A stretch of DNA of 10,000 nucleotides from Thiobacillus sp. (GTDB lineage: Bacteria; Pseudomonadota; Gammaproteobacteria; Burkholderiales; Thiobacillaceae), in the NCBI GenBank assembly GCA_020216925.1, contig JAIWOL010000020.1:1-10000 (forward strand). The letters are read 5' to 3'. The notes beneath the pieces are model-generated. The model was not told the origin of the DNA. It did not search any database and saw nothing but the letters and a program-made list of their open reading frames with translations. The translations under genes and the position numbers were made by a program. Below, one piece after another: positions 1 through 6,205 of the stretch. The first letter of the stretch is position 1; every line of letters starts with the position of its first letter.

Positions 1-38
1 TGTGCTTCGTTTCCAACGATGGCCTCCTTGCGAACAAG

Positions 39-90
39 GGGGGTCAATTCCTCGTGTCGCCAGGGGGTCAATTTACGGTGTCGCCTGACA
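39..90. mobile_element. Probable terminal region of an insertion sequence (IS21-like end)
   Basis: Two 23-base direct repeats lie at 39-61 and 63-85. Both start GGGGGTCAATT and end GTGTCGCC, match at 19 of 23 positions and have a 24-base period. The second runs straight into TGACA at 86-90. Read on the opposite strand, the end is TGTCAGGCGACACC followed by repeated AATTGACCCCC blocks. Multiple short terminal repeats with TG...CA tips are typical of IS21-family (IstA/IstB) elements, and the inner GTCAATT blocks look like such ends. No transposase is visible because the element would lie to the left of the window. The family assignment is from recall of the end style; the repeats themselves are seen directly. 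The outer boundary is probably near position 90. Confidence 0.45.
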
Positions 91-145
91 TGTTGCGATT
101 CGTGTTCACGTCCCGTGGCAAAAACGGGCAACGCTCTTTACCAGG

Positions 146-165
146 TTTACGCATCATTTACGCAT
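146..165. repeat. Tandem TTTACGCAT direct repeat upstream of the sigma operon
   Basis: TTTACGCAT occurs at 146-154 and again at 157-165, an 11-base start-to-start step or about one helical turn. The pair ends 21 bases before the candidate -35 element at 187. Same-face repeats just upstream of a promoter are a common layout for an activator or repressor site, so this is a candidate operator. No regulator is identified. Confidence 0.4.
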
Positions 166-176
166 GCCGCCGCGCG

Positions 177-194
177 CCGGATGCATGCATCCGG
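177..194. repeat. Perfect 18-base palindrome (CCGGATGCATGCATCCGG)
   Basis: The 18 bases read identically on both strands and the symmetry stops sharply at both sides (G176 opposite T195). The right half contains the GCATCC proposed as the -35 element of the sigma promoter. No T-run follows, so it is not an intrinsic terminator. It could be an operator for a dimeric regulator that blocks the -35 region, or a chance palindrome inflated by the repeated GCAT. Confidence 0.5.
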
Positions 195-213
195 TTGGAA
201 ATCGGCTGCGTAA
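187..213 (+). promoter_or_regulatory. Candidate ECF-type promoter of the sigma-cupin-hydrolase operon
   Basis: GCATCCGGTT at 187-196 (-35-like) is followed after a 15-base gap by GCGTAA at 208-213 (-10-like, containing the CGTA core common in ECF promoters). The same pair occurs upstream of the DUF4331 gene (2420-2447) with one base more in the gap and one mismatch. Transcription would start near 220, giving a leader of about 27 bases before the ATG at 247. This fits autoregulation, usual for ECF sigma genes. A TACAAT at 232-237 has no matching -35 and is a weaker alternative. The rest of 91-246 shows no gene. Confidence 0.45.
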
Positions 214-246
214 GCAAGCACATAGCCGCATTACAATCGGACCAAC

Positions 247-888
247 ATGAATCCATCGCTCAACTTGCTCGCCCCCGACACCCTGCCCCGGGCCCACCCC
301 ACCATGGATTCTGCCGATTTTCCTGTTGTCGAGAATGTTCAGGCGGCTGCGTTCACGCAACTCATCCAGCGCATGGCTGCTGGCGACGAGGCCGCTCTCT
401 CGCGTTTGTACGACCTCACGCTCGCGCGCGTCTATGCACTGGCATTGCGCATCACGTCCCGTCACGACCTGGCGGAAGAGGTTTGCATCGAGGCCTACTG
501 GCAAGCCTGGCGCGAGGCCGGGCGCTACGACAGCGCGCGCGGCGAACCGCTGGCCTGGCTGATGATGATGGCGCGTTCGCGCGCGCTCGATGCGCTCAGG
601 CGGCAGGATCGCGCGACGCCCTGCCCCGACCCCGAAACGCTGTTCGACAACGAATCCGCCCCCGACACCTCGCCGCTCGACTGTCTGCTCGCCGCCGAGC
701 GCGCGAGCGCCCTCGGCCGCGCGCTCGCGCAGCTCACGCCCATCCAGCGCCAGATGGTGGGGCTGGCTTTTTACCGCGATCTGTCGCACCAGGAAATCAG
801 CAACGAAACGGGATTGCCGCTCGGCACCGTGAAATCCCACCTCAAACGCGCGCAGGACACCCTGCGCATCGCCCTGTGCCAGGCATGA
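247..888 (+). CDS. ECF-subfamily RNA polymerase sigma factor (RpoE/ChrR-type context)
   Basis: A 213-residue sigma-70 family factor with regions 2 and 4 only, the ECF layout. Region 2 is about residues 48-118: it includes DLAEEVCIEAYWQAW, matching the conserved core-binding and -10-recognition helices, and ends in ARSRALDALRR. An acidic linker rich in Pro and Asp (125-145) follows. Region 4 is about 155-207, with LTPIQRQMVGLAFYRDLSHQEI and the helix-turn-helix LPLGTVKSHLKRA, which reads the -35 element. The start at 247 gives a 20-residue tail before Met20 (position 304), the alternative start; neither has a good ribosome site. The stop overlaps the cupin gene by 4 bases (ATGA), so the two are translationally coupled, as ECF factors and their regulators usually are. 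The TonB receptor in the window lacks a signalling domain, so this is not a FecI-type iron sigma. Family call sure; start and signal uncertain. Confidence 0.93.
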   Translation: MNPSLNLLAPDTLPRAHPTMDSADFPVVENVQAAAFTQLIQRMAAGDEAALSRLYDLTLARVYALALRITSRHDLAEEVCIEAYWQAWREAGRYDSARGEPLAWLMMMARSRALDALRRQDRATPCPDPETLFDNESAPDTSPLDCLLAAERASALGRALAQLTPIQRQMVGLAFYRDLSHQEISNETGLPLGTVKSHLKRAQDTLRIALCQA

Positions 889-1355
889 AAGCCGCCATGA
901 AAAACAACAAGACGCCCTCCCTCGACCCCAGCCTGATCGAAGCCGTGGCCGCCGCCACTCCACCCGAGGCACCCACCCCCGAGGCCGCCGCGCGCATGCG
1001 CGCGGCGCTGTTCCAACGCGTACACGCCAGCGCGCCCGACTCCCTCTTCGTCCACAGCCACGAAGGCGAATGGGTGCGTCTTCTGCGTGGGGTCGAGCTC
1101 AAGCTGCTGCGGCAAGACGGCAACCAGCGCTCCTACCTGATGCGCATGGCGCCCGGCGCGCGCGTCCCGCCGCACAAGCACGCCCTAGACGAAGAAAGCC
1201 TGGTGCTGGAGGGCGACGCCACCATCGACGGCGTGCTGTGTCTGGCAGGCGACTATCACTTCGCGCCGCGCGGCAAGCCGCACGGGTGGATCAGATCGCA
1301 AGCGGGCTGCCTCTTGTTCGTGCGCGGGCAGAACGAATTCCAGCCGCACCGCTGA
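885..1355 (+). CDS. ChrR-like cupin protein, probable sigma-factor regulator lacking the zinc anti-sigma motif
   Basis: 156 residues. The C-terminal half is a cupin fold: PPHKH at 95-99, Glu103 and KPHG with His133. From memory, the cupin metal ligands of Rhodobacter ChrR are His141, His143, Glu147 and His177. The spacing here (H97, H99, E103, H133) is the same, so a bound metal is likely. In ChrR the N-terminal half is a zinc-dependent anti-sigma domain with a HxxxCxxC motif. Here the first 60 residues are an Ala/Pro-rich helix region with no Cys, so that motif is absent. The only cysteines are Cys119 and Cys142, inside the cupin. The gene overlaps the sigma gene (ATGA, 885-888) and its stop overlaps the hydrolase start by one base. 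Cytoplasmic, with no signal peptide. It may be an unusual anti-sigma factor, a sensor that modulates the sigma factor, or a cupin enzyme. An alternative ATG lies at 897. Confidence 0.85.
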   Translation: MKAAMKNNKTPSLDPSLIEAVAAATPPEAPTPEAAARMRAALFQRVHASAPDSLFVHSHEGEWVRLLRGVELKLLRQDGNQRSYLMRMAPGARVPPHKHALDEESLVLEGDATIDGVLCLAGDYHFAPRGKPHGWIRSQAGCLLFVRGQNEFQPHR

Positions 1356-2416
1356 TGGCCCGCGCAGCACGTTTCGCGGGTCAGCTGCGGCTTGCTTGCG
1401 CCGGCCTCGCGGCAGCCTGCATGATGCTGGCCATGCCCGTCGCGATTGCCGCCCCCGCCCCCTACACCGCCCCGGCCTGGCTGCCCGGCGGCGACCTGCA
1501 GACCATCTACACCAGCCTCTTCATCCGCGTGCCGCGCATGGATTACCGGCGTGAACGGCTCGAACTCGCCGACGGCGACTTTCTCGATTTCGACTGGGTC
1601 GACGGCGCGCCCGGCCAGCCCGTAGTCGTACTCTTCCATGGCCTCGAAGGCAGCTCGGACAGCTTCTACGCACGCGACCTGATGCACCGCGTCAAGGCAC
1701 GCGGATGGAACGGCGTAGTCGCCCATTTCCGGGGGTGTTCAGGCGAGGACAACCGCCTGCCGCGCGCCTATTTCGCCGGAGACAGCGCCGATATCGACAC
1801 CATGCTGCGGCACGTGAAATCCCGGCATCCCACAGTCCCGCTCTACGCGGTGGGCGTCTCGCTCGGCGGCAACGCGCTGCTGAAATGGCTGGGCGAACAG
1901 GGCGACAACGCCGCGCTGCTCGTCGAGCGCGCCGCCGCCGTCTCCGCGCCGCTGGATCTCACTGCCGCCGGTTACGCGCTCGACAGCGGTTTCAACCGTC
2001 ACGTCTACACCGCGCGTTTTCTCAACACACTCAAGGCCAAGGCCCTGCGCAAGGCGGAAAAATTTCCCGGCCTGCTCGACGCCGAGGCAATTGCAGCGTC
2101 CACCACCTTCCACGAATTCGATACCCTGGTCACGGCGAAACTGCATGGCTTTGTCGATGCCGACGACTACTGGCGGCGGGTATCGAGCAAGCCGCTGCTG
2201 AAGTCGGTGGCCGTGCCCACACTGGTCATCAACGCCCGCAACGATCCTTTCATGCCCGACAGCGCCCTGCCCGGGCCGGTCGAGGTCGCCCCGGCCGTGC
2301 AGCTCGAACAGCCCGCTACCGGCGGCCACGTGGCTTTTCCTTCCGGGCCCTTTCCCGGCAACGCCGATTGGCTGCCCATGCGGCTGCTGGAATTCTTCTC
2401 CGCCTCCCGGCACTGA
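1355..2416 (+). CDS. YheT-family alpha/beta hydrolase with an N-terminal signal-like segment
   Basis: 353 residues, similar throughout to E. coli YheT (UPF0017/AB hydrolase-4 family, predicted esterases of unknown substrate). Family marks are WLPGGDLQTIY (42-52), LFHGLEGSSDSFYA (93-106, oxyanion region), HFRGCSGEDNR (124-134), the nucleophile elbow GVSLGG with Ser169, NARNDPF with Asp297 and GGHVAF with His325: a complete Ser-Asp-His triad. Unlike E. coli YheT, residues 1-33 form a basic N-terminus, a hydrophobic run and AIAAP, resembling a Sec signal peptide with cleavage near residue 33. If used, this would place a normally cytoplasmic enzyme in the periplasm. Starts at Met23, Met24 or Met27 would remove much of it. 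Met1 overlaps the cupin stop (TGATG), which favours the long form. It ends the first operon; 80 bases separate it from DUF4331. Confidence 0.88.
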   Translation: MARAARFAGQLRLACAGLAAACMMLAMPVAIAAPAPYTAPAWLPGGDLQTIYTSLFIRVPRMDYRRERLELADGDFLDFDWVDGAPGQPVVVLFHGLEGSSDSFYARDLMHRVKARGWNGVVAHFRGCSGEDNRLPRAYFAGDSADIDTMLRHVKSRHPTVPLYAVGVSLGGNALLKWLGEQGDNAALLVERAAAVSAPLDLTAAGYALDSGFNRHVYTARFLNTLKAKALRKAEKFPGLLDAEAIAASTTFHEFDTLVTAKLHGFVDADDYWRRVSSKPLLKSVAVPTLVINARNDPFMPDSALPGPVEVAPAVQLEQPATGGHVAFPSGPFPGNADWLPMRLLEFFSASRH

Positions 2417-2419
2417 TCC

Positions 2420-2447
2420 GCATCCAGTTCCCGTCGCCCTCGCGTAA
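2420..2447 (+). promoter_or_regulatory. Second candidate ECF promoter, upstream of DUF4331
   Basis: GCATCCAGTT at 2420-2429 and GCGTAA at 2442-2447 repeat the two elements found before the sigma gene, with one mismatch in the first block and a 16-base rather than 15-base gap. The site begins four bases after the hydrolase stop codon. The start of transcription would be near 2454, leaving a leader of about 43 bases that ends in a strong ribosome site (AGGGAGGA, 2486-2493). The shared element suggests that the sigma factor at 247-888 drives this second operon. This is inferred from two sites only. Confidence 0.45.
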
Positions 2448-2496
2448 TGACACGAGACGACGCATCGTGCGCCGCCATTTCATTGAGGGAGGAAGC

Positions 2497-4050
2497 ATGA
2501 AACTCATCCTGTCGAGTCTGGCGCTGGCGCTGGCGCTGGCCTGCACCAGCCTGTCCCACGCCGCCAATCACCGCGAAGCGCCGATCACCGCGCTCGATCA
2601 CAAAGCCGACATCACCGACGTCTACGCCTTCCGCAGTTACAGCGGCGAGGCCACGCCCAAGGTCACGCTCATCATGGGAGTCGACCCCCTGCTGGAACCC
2701 GCCAACGGCCCCAACTGGTTTCCGTTCGACCCGGACATCCTCTACGAACTGAAGATCGACAACAACAACGATGCAAAACAGGACATCGTGTTCGAGTTTC
2801 GCTTTGTCACCGAGCAGCGTCTGCCCGGACTGTTCCAGGTGTACGCCGGCGTTCCCGGCGGCGCGACGGCGCCTGCCAACTCGCCCGCCCCGGTGCCGCA
2901 GGGCACGCCCATCGTGCCGGATCGCATCGCCAGTTTCGACGCTCCCGGACTCGGGCAGATCCAGCGTTATTCTGTCACCATGGTGAAATACAACGCTGCG
3001 GGCAAGGAAATCTCCCGTCAGCTGCTGGCGCAGAACCTGCCCGCCGTGCCGGCCAACGTCGGCCCGCGCACCATGGACTACAGCGCGCTGTACCAGGCCG
3101 GGATTCACTCCCTGCCCAATGACATGAAGGCCTTCGCCGGCACCACCGATGATGCATTCTTCATCGATCTCGGCGGCGCGTTCGACACCTTCAACACCCA
3201 CGCCTTCCCGGTGCTGACGGCCGCGCAGGACGCCGCCGCCGAGAACATCGCGCCTGACACCGTATCGGGCTACGCCGTCAATCACATCGCGCTCGAAGTG
3301 CCGGTGGCGATGCTCACCCGCACCGGCGCGGTCGAACCGGCCAGCTCGCCCGCCGCCACCCTCGGCATCTGGGCGGCCACCTCGCGCCCACAGGTCACGG
3401 TGCGTCGTTCGCCTCTGCCCGCCGCCCACTCCGGCGGCTGGCGGCAGGTGCAGCGCATGGGCAATCCGCTCGTCAACGAACTCCTGATCGGTACCGGCTC
3501 GAAAGACCGTTTCAGCATGGAGCAACCGGCTAACGATGCGCAGTTCGCCAGCTTCCTGCTCGATCCGACGCTGCCGCGCGTCATCAACGCGCTGACGGGT
3601 GGCGTCGTCGCCAGCCCTGCCGCGCCGCGCACCGATCTGCTGCCGCTGGTGACCTACGCCGCGCCGATTGCCGCACCAGGCACGCCCCCCGGCCCGGTTG
3701 CCGATCTCTTGCGCCTGAACACCGGCGTCGCCCCCACCCCGCCCGCATCGTCCAGCCGGCTCGGTCTTCTGGGCGGCGACGCCGCGGGCTTTCCGAACGG
3801 CCGCCGTGTGTTCGACGACGTCACCGACATCGCATTGCGCGTAGTGGTAGGCGGCGTGCTGGCCGCGCCCTTCCCCGGCTTCGACCCCGATATCGGCGGC
3901 CGGCTGGGCGACGGCGTCAACGTCAATGACGCACCGTACAAGACCAGCTTTCCCTACGTCGGCGAAGCCCCGTCGGGACGCGACCGCCGGCATCTCGACC
4001 CGGGCGAGCCCGGCTGCACCGCAGGCGGCGGCGCGGCCTGCCCGCAGTAA
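2497..4050 (+). CDS. Exported DUF4331 family protein
   Basis: 517 residues. The start is set by AGGGAGGA four bases upstream. Residues 1-22 are a clear signal peptide ending SHA, and the mature protein begins ANHREAPITALDHKADITDVYAF, the signature start of the DUF4331 family. Other family blocks are FDPDILYELKIDNNND (77-92), IVFEFRF, the NGRRVFDDVTDIALRVVVGG stretch near the C-terminus and a closing GVNVNDAPYKTSFPYV segment. The last dozen residues hold two cysteines (GCTAGGGAACPQ). Secreted or periplasmic. The family has no established biochemical function that I can name, so none is assigned. It heads a run of four genes whose products all appear to be exported. A TPR protein follows after 55 bases, and the two may work as a pair. 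Probably controlled by the ECF-like promoter at 2420-2447. Confidence 0.92.
   Translation: MKLILSSLALALALACTSLSHAANHREAPITALDHKADITDVYAFRSYSGEATPKVTLIMGVDPLLEPANGPNWFPFDPDILYELKIDNNNDAKQDIVFEFRFVTEQRLPGLFQVYAGVPGGATAPANSPAPVPQGTPIVPDRIASFDAPGLGQIQRYSVTMVKYNAAGKEISRQLLAQNLPAVPANVGPRTMDYSALYQAGIHSLPNDMKAFAGTTDDAFFIDLGGAFDTFNTHAFPVLTAAQDAAAENIAPDTVSGYAVNHIALEVPVAMLTRTGAVEPASSPAATLGIWAATSRPQVTVRRSPLPAAHSGGWRQVQRMGNPLVNELLIGTGSKDRFSMEQPANDAQFASFLLDPTLPRVINALTGGVVASPAAPRTDLLPLVTYAAPIAAPGTPPGPVADLLRLNTGVAPTPPASSSRLGLLGGDAAGFPNGRRVFDDVTDIALRVVVGGVLAAPFPGFDPDIGGRLGDGVNVNDAPYKTSFPYVGEAPSGRDRRHLDPGEPGCTAGGGAACPQ
2518..2541 (+). repeat. Hexamer tandem repeat in the DUF4331 signal peptide
   Basis: Four CTGGCG units in a row (the last is CTGGCC) encode the Leu-Ala run of the signal peptide's hydrophobic core. 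Loss or gain of a unit would shorten or lengthen that core by two residues without a frameshift. GC-rich Leu-Ala codon runs are common in signal peptides, so this may have no regulatory meaning. Confidence 0.5.
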
Positions 4051-4058
4051 GCATCCTG

Positions 4059-4080
4059 GCCGCCGGCATCCGCCGGCGGC
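4059..4080 (+). repeat. GC-only stem-loop between the DUF4331 and TPR genes
   Basis: GCCGCCGGC at 4059-4067 pairs perfectly with GCCGGCGGC at 4072-4080 across an ATCC loop, a nine-pair all-G/C hairpin starting eight bases after the DUF4331 stop. No T-run follows, so it is not a classic intrinsic terminator. In a transcript it could protect the 3' end of the DUF4331 message or reduce read-through, giving more DUF4331 than downstream products. The TPR start at 4106 has only a weak ribosome site, in line with lower output. Confidence 0.55.
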
Positions 4081-4105
4081 GGTCGTCTGACGCAACGAGA
4101 TCGCC

Positions 4106-5368
4106 ATGAAACCGTCTTCCCTGCTCATCGGCCTGGCCCTTGTGGCCACGCTCTCCGTCACGCACGCCGACGCGCCGTTGCCAACGCCCACTCCGGCCGA
4201 ACAGCGCATCGCATTGGCAAAGCGTGCAATCGAAAAGAACCCGCAAGGCTACGCAGCCCACGCCCAGCTCGGCATGGCACTGGCACAGCGCGCGCGCGAA
4301 ACCGCCGACACGGCCTATTACGACCAGGCTGCCGCAGCCATCGCGCAGTCGCTGAAGCTCGCGCCCGGCAATCTCGAGGCCCGCCGTGTGGAAATCTGGG
4401 TGATGCTCGGCAAGCACGAATTCGTCAAGGCGCTCGCGGCCGCGCAGGCGTTGAACAAAATCATCCCGGATGACGTCCAGGTCTATGGCTATCTTGCCGA
4501 CGCCCACATCGAACTGGGCCATTACGACGAGGCCGAGCGCGCTGTCCAGTGGATGCTCGACCTGCGTCCCGGCAACGTTCCCGGCCTCACCCGCGCAGCC
4601 TACCTGCGCGAGCTGTTCGGCGACATCAACGGCAGTCTCGACCTGATGGCGCAGGCTTACCAGCGCACCTCGCCCGGTGAACGTGAGGATCGCGCCTGGA
4701 TCCTCACGCACATGGCGCACCTCAAGCTGCTGGAGAACCAGCCGGCCGAAGCCGATGCCCTGCTGGCGCAGGCGCTGCAGCAGTTTCCCGATTATCACTA
4801 CGCGCTGGCGCAACTTGCCCGCGTGCGCCAGGCGCAGGGGCGTCCAGCCGACGCGGTCGCGCTGCTGCGCCGGCACGTCGAGCTCGCCCCGCACCCGGAA
4901 AACTTTTTCTATCTGGCCGAAGCGCTGGCGCACAACGGGCAGCAGAAGGAGTCTGCGGCGGCATTCGAAAAATTTGCTGCCGCCGCGCAGGCCGAAAGCG
5001 CCTCGTGGGACAACGCCAACCGCGAACTGATCGCGTATTACGCCGACCACGCGGCGCGCCCCGCCGAAGCGCTCGAACTCGCCGCGGCCGAAATCGCGCG
5101 GCGCCAGGACGTGTACACGCTCGACGCCTGGGCCTGGGCGCTGTATCGCAACGGAAAATTCAGCGAAGCGGACGAAGCCATCAAGCGGGCGCTGGCGGTG
5201 GGCGTGCGCGACCCCAGGCTGCACTACCATGCGGGCATGATCGCGCTGAAGCTGGGTGCGAGCGCGCAGGCCCGCGAACACCTGGACACCGCCCTGCGCC
5301 TGGCCCCCTGGGCAGAATTCGCCCCGAACGTTCGCGCCGCGCTGGAACACATTGCAGCGCCGGTCTGA
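4106..5368 (+). CDS. Exported tetratricopeptide-repeat protein
   Basis: 420 residues. Residues 1-22 are a signal peptide (hydrophobic LLIGLALVATLSV, cleavage around THADA), so the protein is periplasmic or outer-membrane facing. The rest is almost entirely helical TPR units. Clear ones are near 50-89 (ending LKLAPGN), 127-157 (YLADAHIELGHYDEAE, ending LRPGN), 235-262, 268-292, and two tandem units at 340-401 (WALYRNGKFSEADEAIKRAL and AGMIALKLGASAQAREHLDTAL, ending LRLAP). TPR arrays bind partner proteins; no catalytic domain is visible. The partner is unknown, but the gene directly follows DUF4331 (55-base gap with a hairpin) and precedes the PEP-CTERM gene by 30 bases. A role as scaffold or chaperone for these exported neighbours is a reasonable inference. 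The ribosome site upstream is poor. Confidence 0.88.
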   Translation: MKPSSLLIGLALVATLSVTHADAPLPTPTPAEQRIALAKRAIEKNPQGYAAHAQLGMALAQRARETADTAYYDQAAAAIAQSLKLAPGNLEARRVEIWVMLGKHEFVKALAAAQALNKIIPDDVQVYGYLADAHIELGHYDEAERAVQWMLDLRPGNVPGLTRAAYLRELFGDINGSLDLMAQAYQRTSPGEREDRAWILTHMAHLKLLENQPAEADALLAQALQQFPDYHYALAQLARVRQAQGRPADAVALLRRHVELAPHPENFFYLAEALAHNGQQKESAAAFEKFAAAAQAESASWDNANRELIAYYADHAARPAEALELAAAEIARRQDVYTLDAWAWALYRNGKFSEADEAIKRALAVGVRDPRLHYHAGMIALKLGASAQAREHLDTALRLAPWAEFAPNVRAALEHIAAPV

Positions 5369-5398
5369 TCCCTGTCAACTCATCAAGGAGCCATTGTC

Positions 5399-6205
5399 AT
5401 GCGTACCCCGCACATCCTGCTGTCCACCCTGCTGCTGGGCGGCAGCCTCAATCTTGCGCACGCCGCGCCGATTCTCTTTACCAGCACCAGCTACACGACT
5501 TTCGCCCTGGCCGACGCCGGCAAGGCCAGCGATGGGCCTTCTTTCAATGCCGGAAACGTCAGCACGCTGCCGTTCAGTTCTTCGGCCCTCGCACTGGGCG
5601 ACGATGGCGATACCGCATCGGCCGTCGCTTTCGCCGACACGCTGTTTCTCACCGCCACCAGCCAGGCAAACGCCAGCTTCAGCACGGCGGCGGCAACGGC
5701 AACCGCCACGTTTTCCGGAACCTTCGACGCGCTGCCCGGCTGGCTCAACCTGTCGCTCGTGTTCGACTCGCTGGTCGACTCGCTGCATGGCGGCCTCGCC
5801 GGCAACCAGCTGGCCGTCACCCTCGAAGTCGGCGGCATCACGCTGCTCGACACGGTGCTGACCGGCGGCGCGGTACTCACCCCGTCCTTCCTGCTGGCGA
5901 GCGGCGGCTCGGGCCTGTTCGATATCACCCTCATCGGCACGGCGGATGCCGCCACGGCCGGCGACTATGCCTTCAGCCTTGCCAGCGTGAACGCCAGCCT
6001 CGATACCATGGCCGTGCCCGAACCCGGCAGCGTCGCCCTGCTGCTGGCCGGGATGTTCGGTCTGGGCCTGGTGCGTCGCGGCGCCACCGCCCAGCGCGCG
6101 CGATCCACTGCCGGCGCCGTCGAACGCGACACCGGGTGGCTGCCGAAACTGCCTGATAACTGCGGGATGCGCGGCCGATCAGCATGTCCGGCAAGCCGCG
6201 CATGA
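5399..6205 (+). CDS. PEP-CTERM sorting-domain protein with an extended C-terminal tail
   Basis: 268 residues, set by AAGGAG at 5385-5390 eight bases before the ATG. Residues 1-22 are a signal peptide (LLSTLLLGGSLNLAHA). The mature body (23-205) is rich in Ala, Ser, Thr, Gly and Leu, predicted beta-rich, and not recognised. VPEPGS at 206-211, a hydrophobic segment (212-225) and RR at 226-227 form a PEP-CTERM signal, by which exosortase recognises and processes surface proteins. Such proteins usually end within a few residues of the arginines; this one continues for about 41 residues of unrelated sequence. The stop TGA at 6203-6205 overlaps the ATG of the TonB receptor at 6202 (ATGA). The tail may be a lost-stop extension or kept for translational coupling. 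The -1 frame meets TGATAA at 6154-6159, so a frameshift near the arginines is an alternative explanation. Confidence 0.88.
   Translation: MRTPHILLSTLLLGGSLNLAHAAPILFTSTSYTTFALADAGKASDGPSFNAGNVSTLPFSSSALALGDDGDTASAVAFADTLFLTATSQANASFSTAAATATATFSGTFDALPGWLNLSLVFDSLVDSLHGGLAGNQLAVTLEVGGITLLDTVLTGGAVLTPSFLLASGGSGLFDITLIGTADAATAGDYAFSLASVNASLDTMAVPEPGSVALLLAGMFGLGLVRRGATAQRARSTAGAVERDTGWLPKLPDNCGMRGRSACPASRA

Noticed and set aside
2414-2419. TGATCC as an RpoE-type -35 before DUF4331
   Set aside because: It overlaps the hydrolase stop codon, and no suitable -10 lies 16-18 bases downstream; the GCATCC six bases further on fits better.
2167-4209. Long open frame on the minus strand opposite the DUF4331 gene (680 codons)
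   Set aside because: Antisense shadow in GC-rich DNA. Its product is an Arg/Gly/Ala/Val-rich sequence with no recognisable domain, while the + strand has a complete DUF4331 protein with signal peptide and ribosome site.
6130-6201. Cobalamin riboswitch before the TonB receptor
   Set aside because: The region is GC-rich and precedes a TonB receptor, but I found none of the conserved B12-riboswitch blocks, and it is coding sequence for the PEP-CTERM tail.
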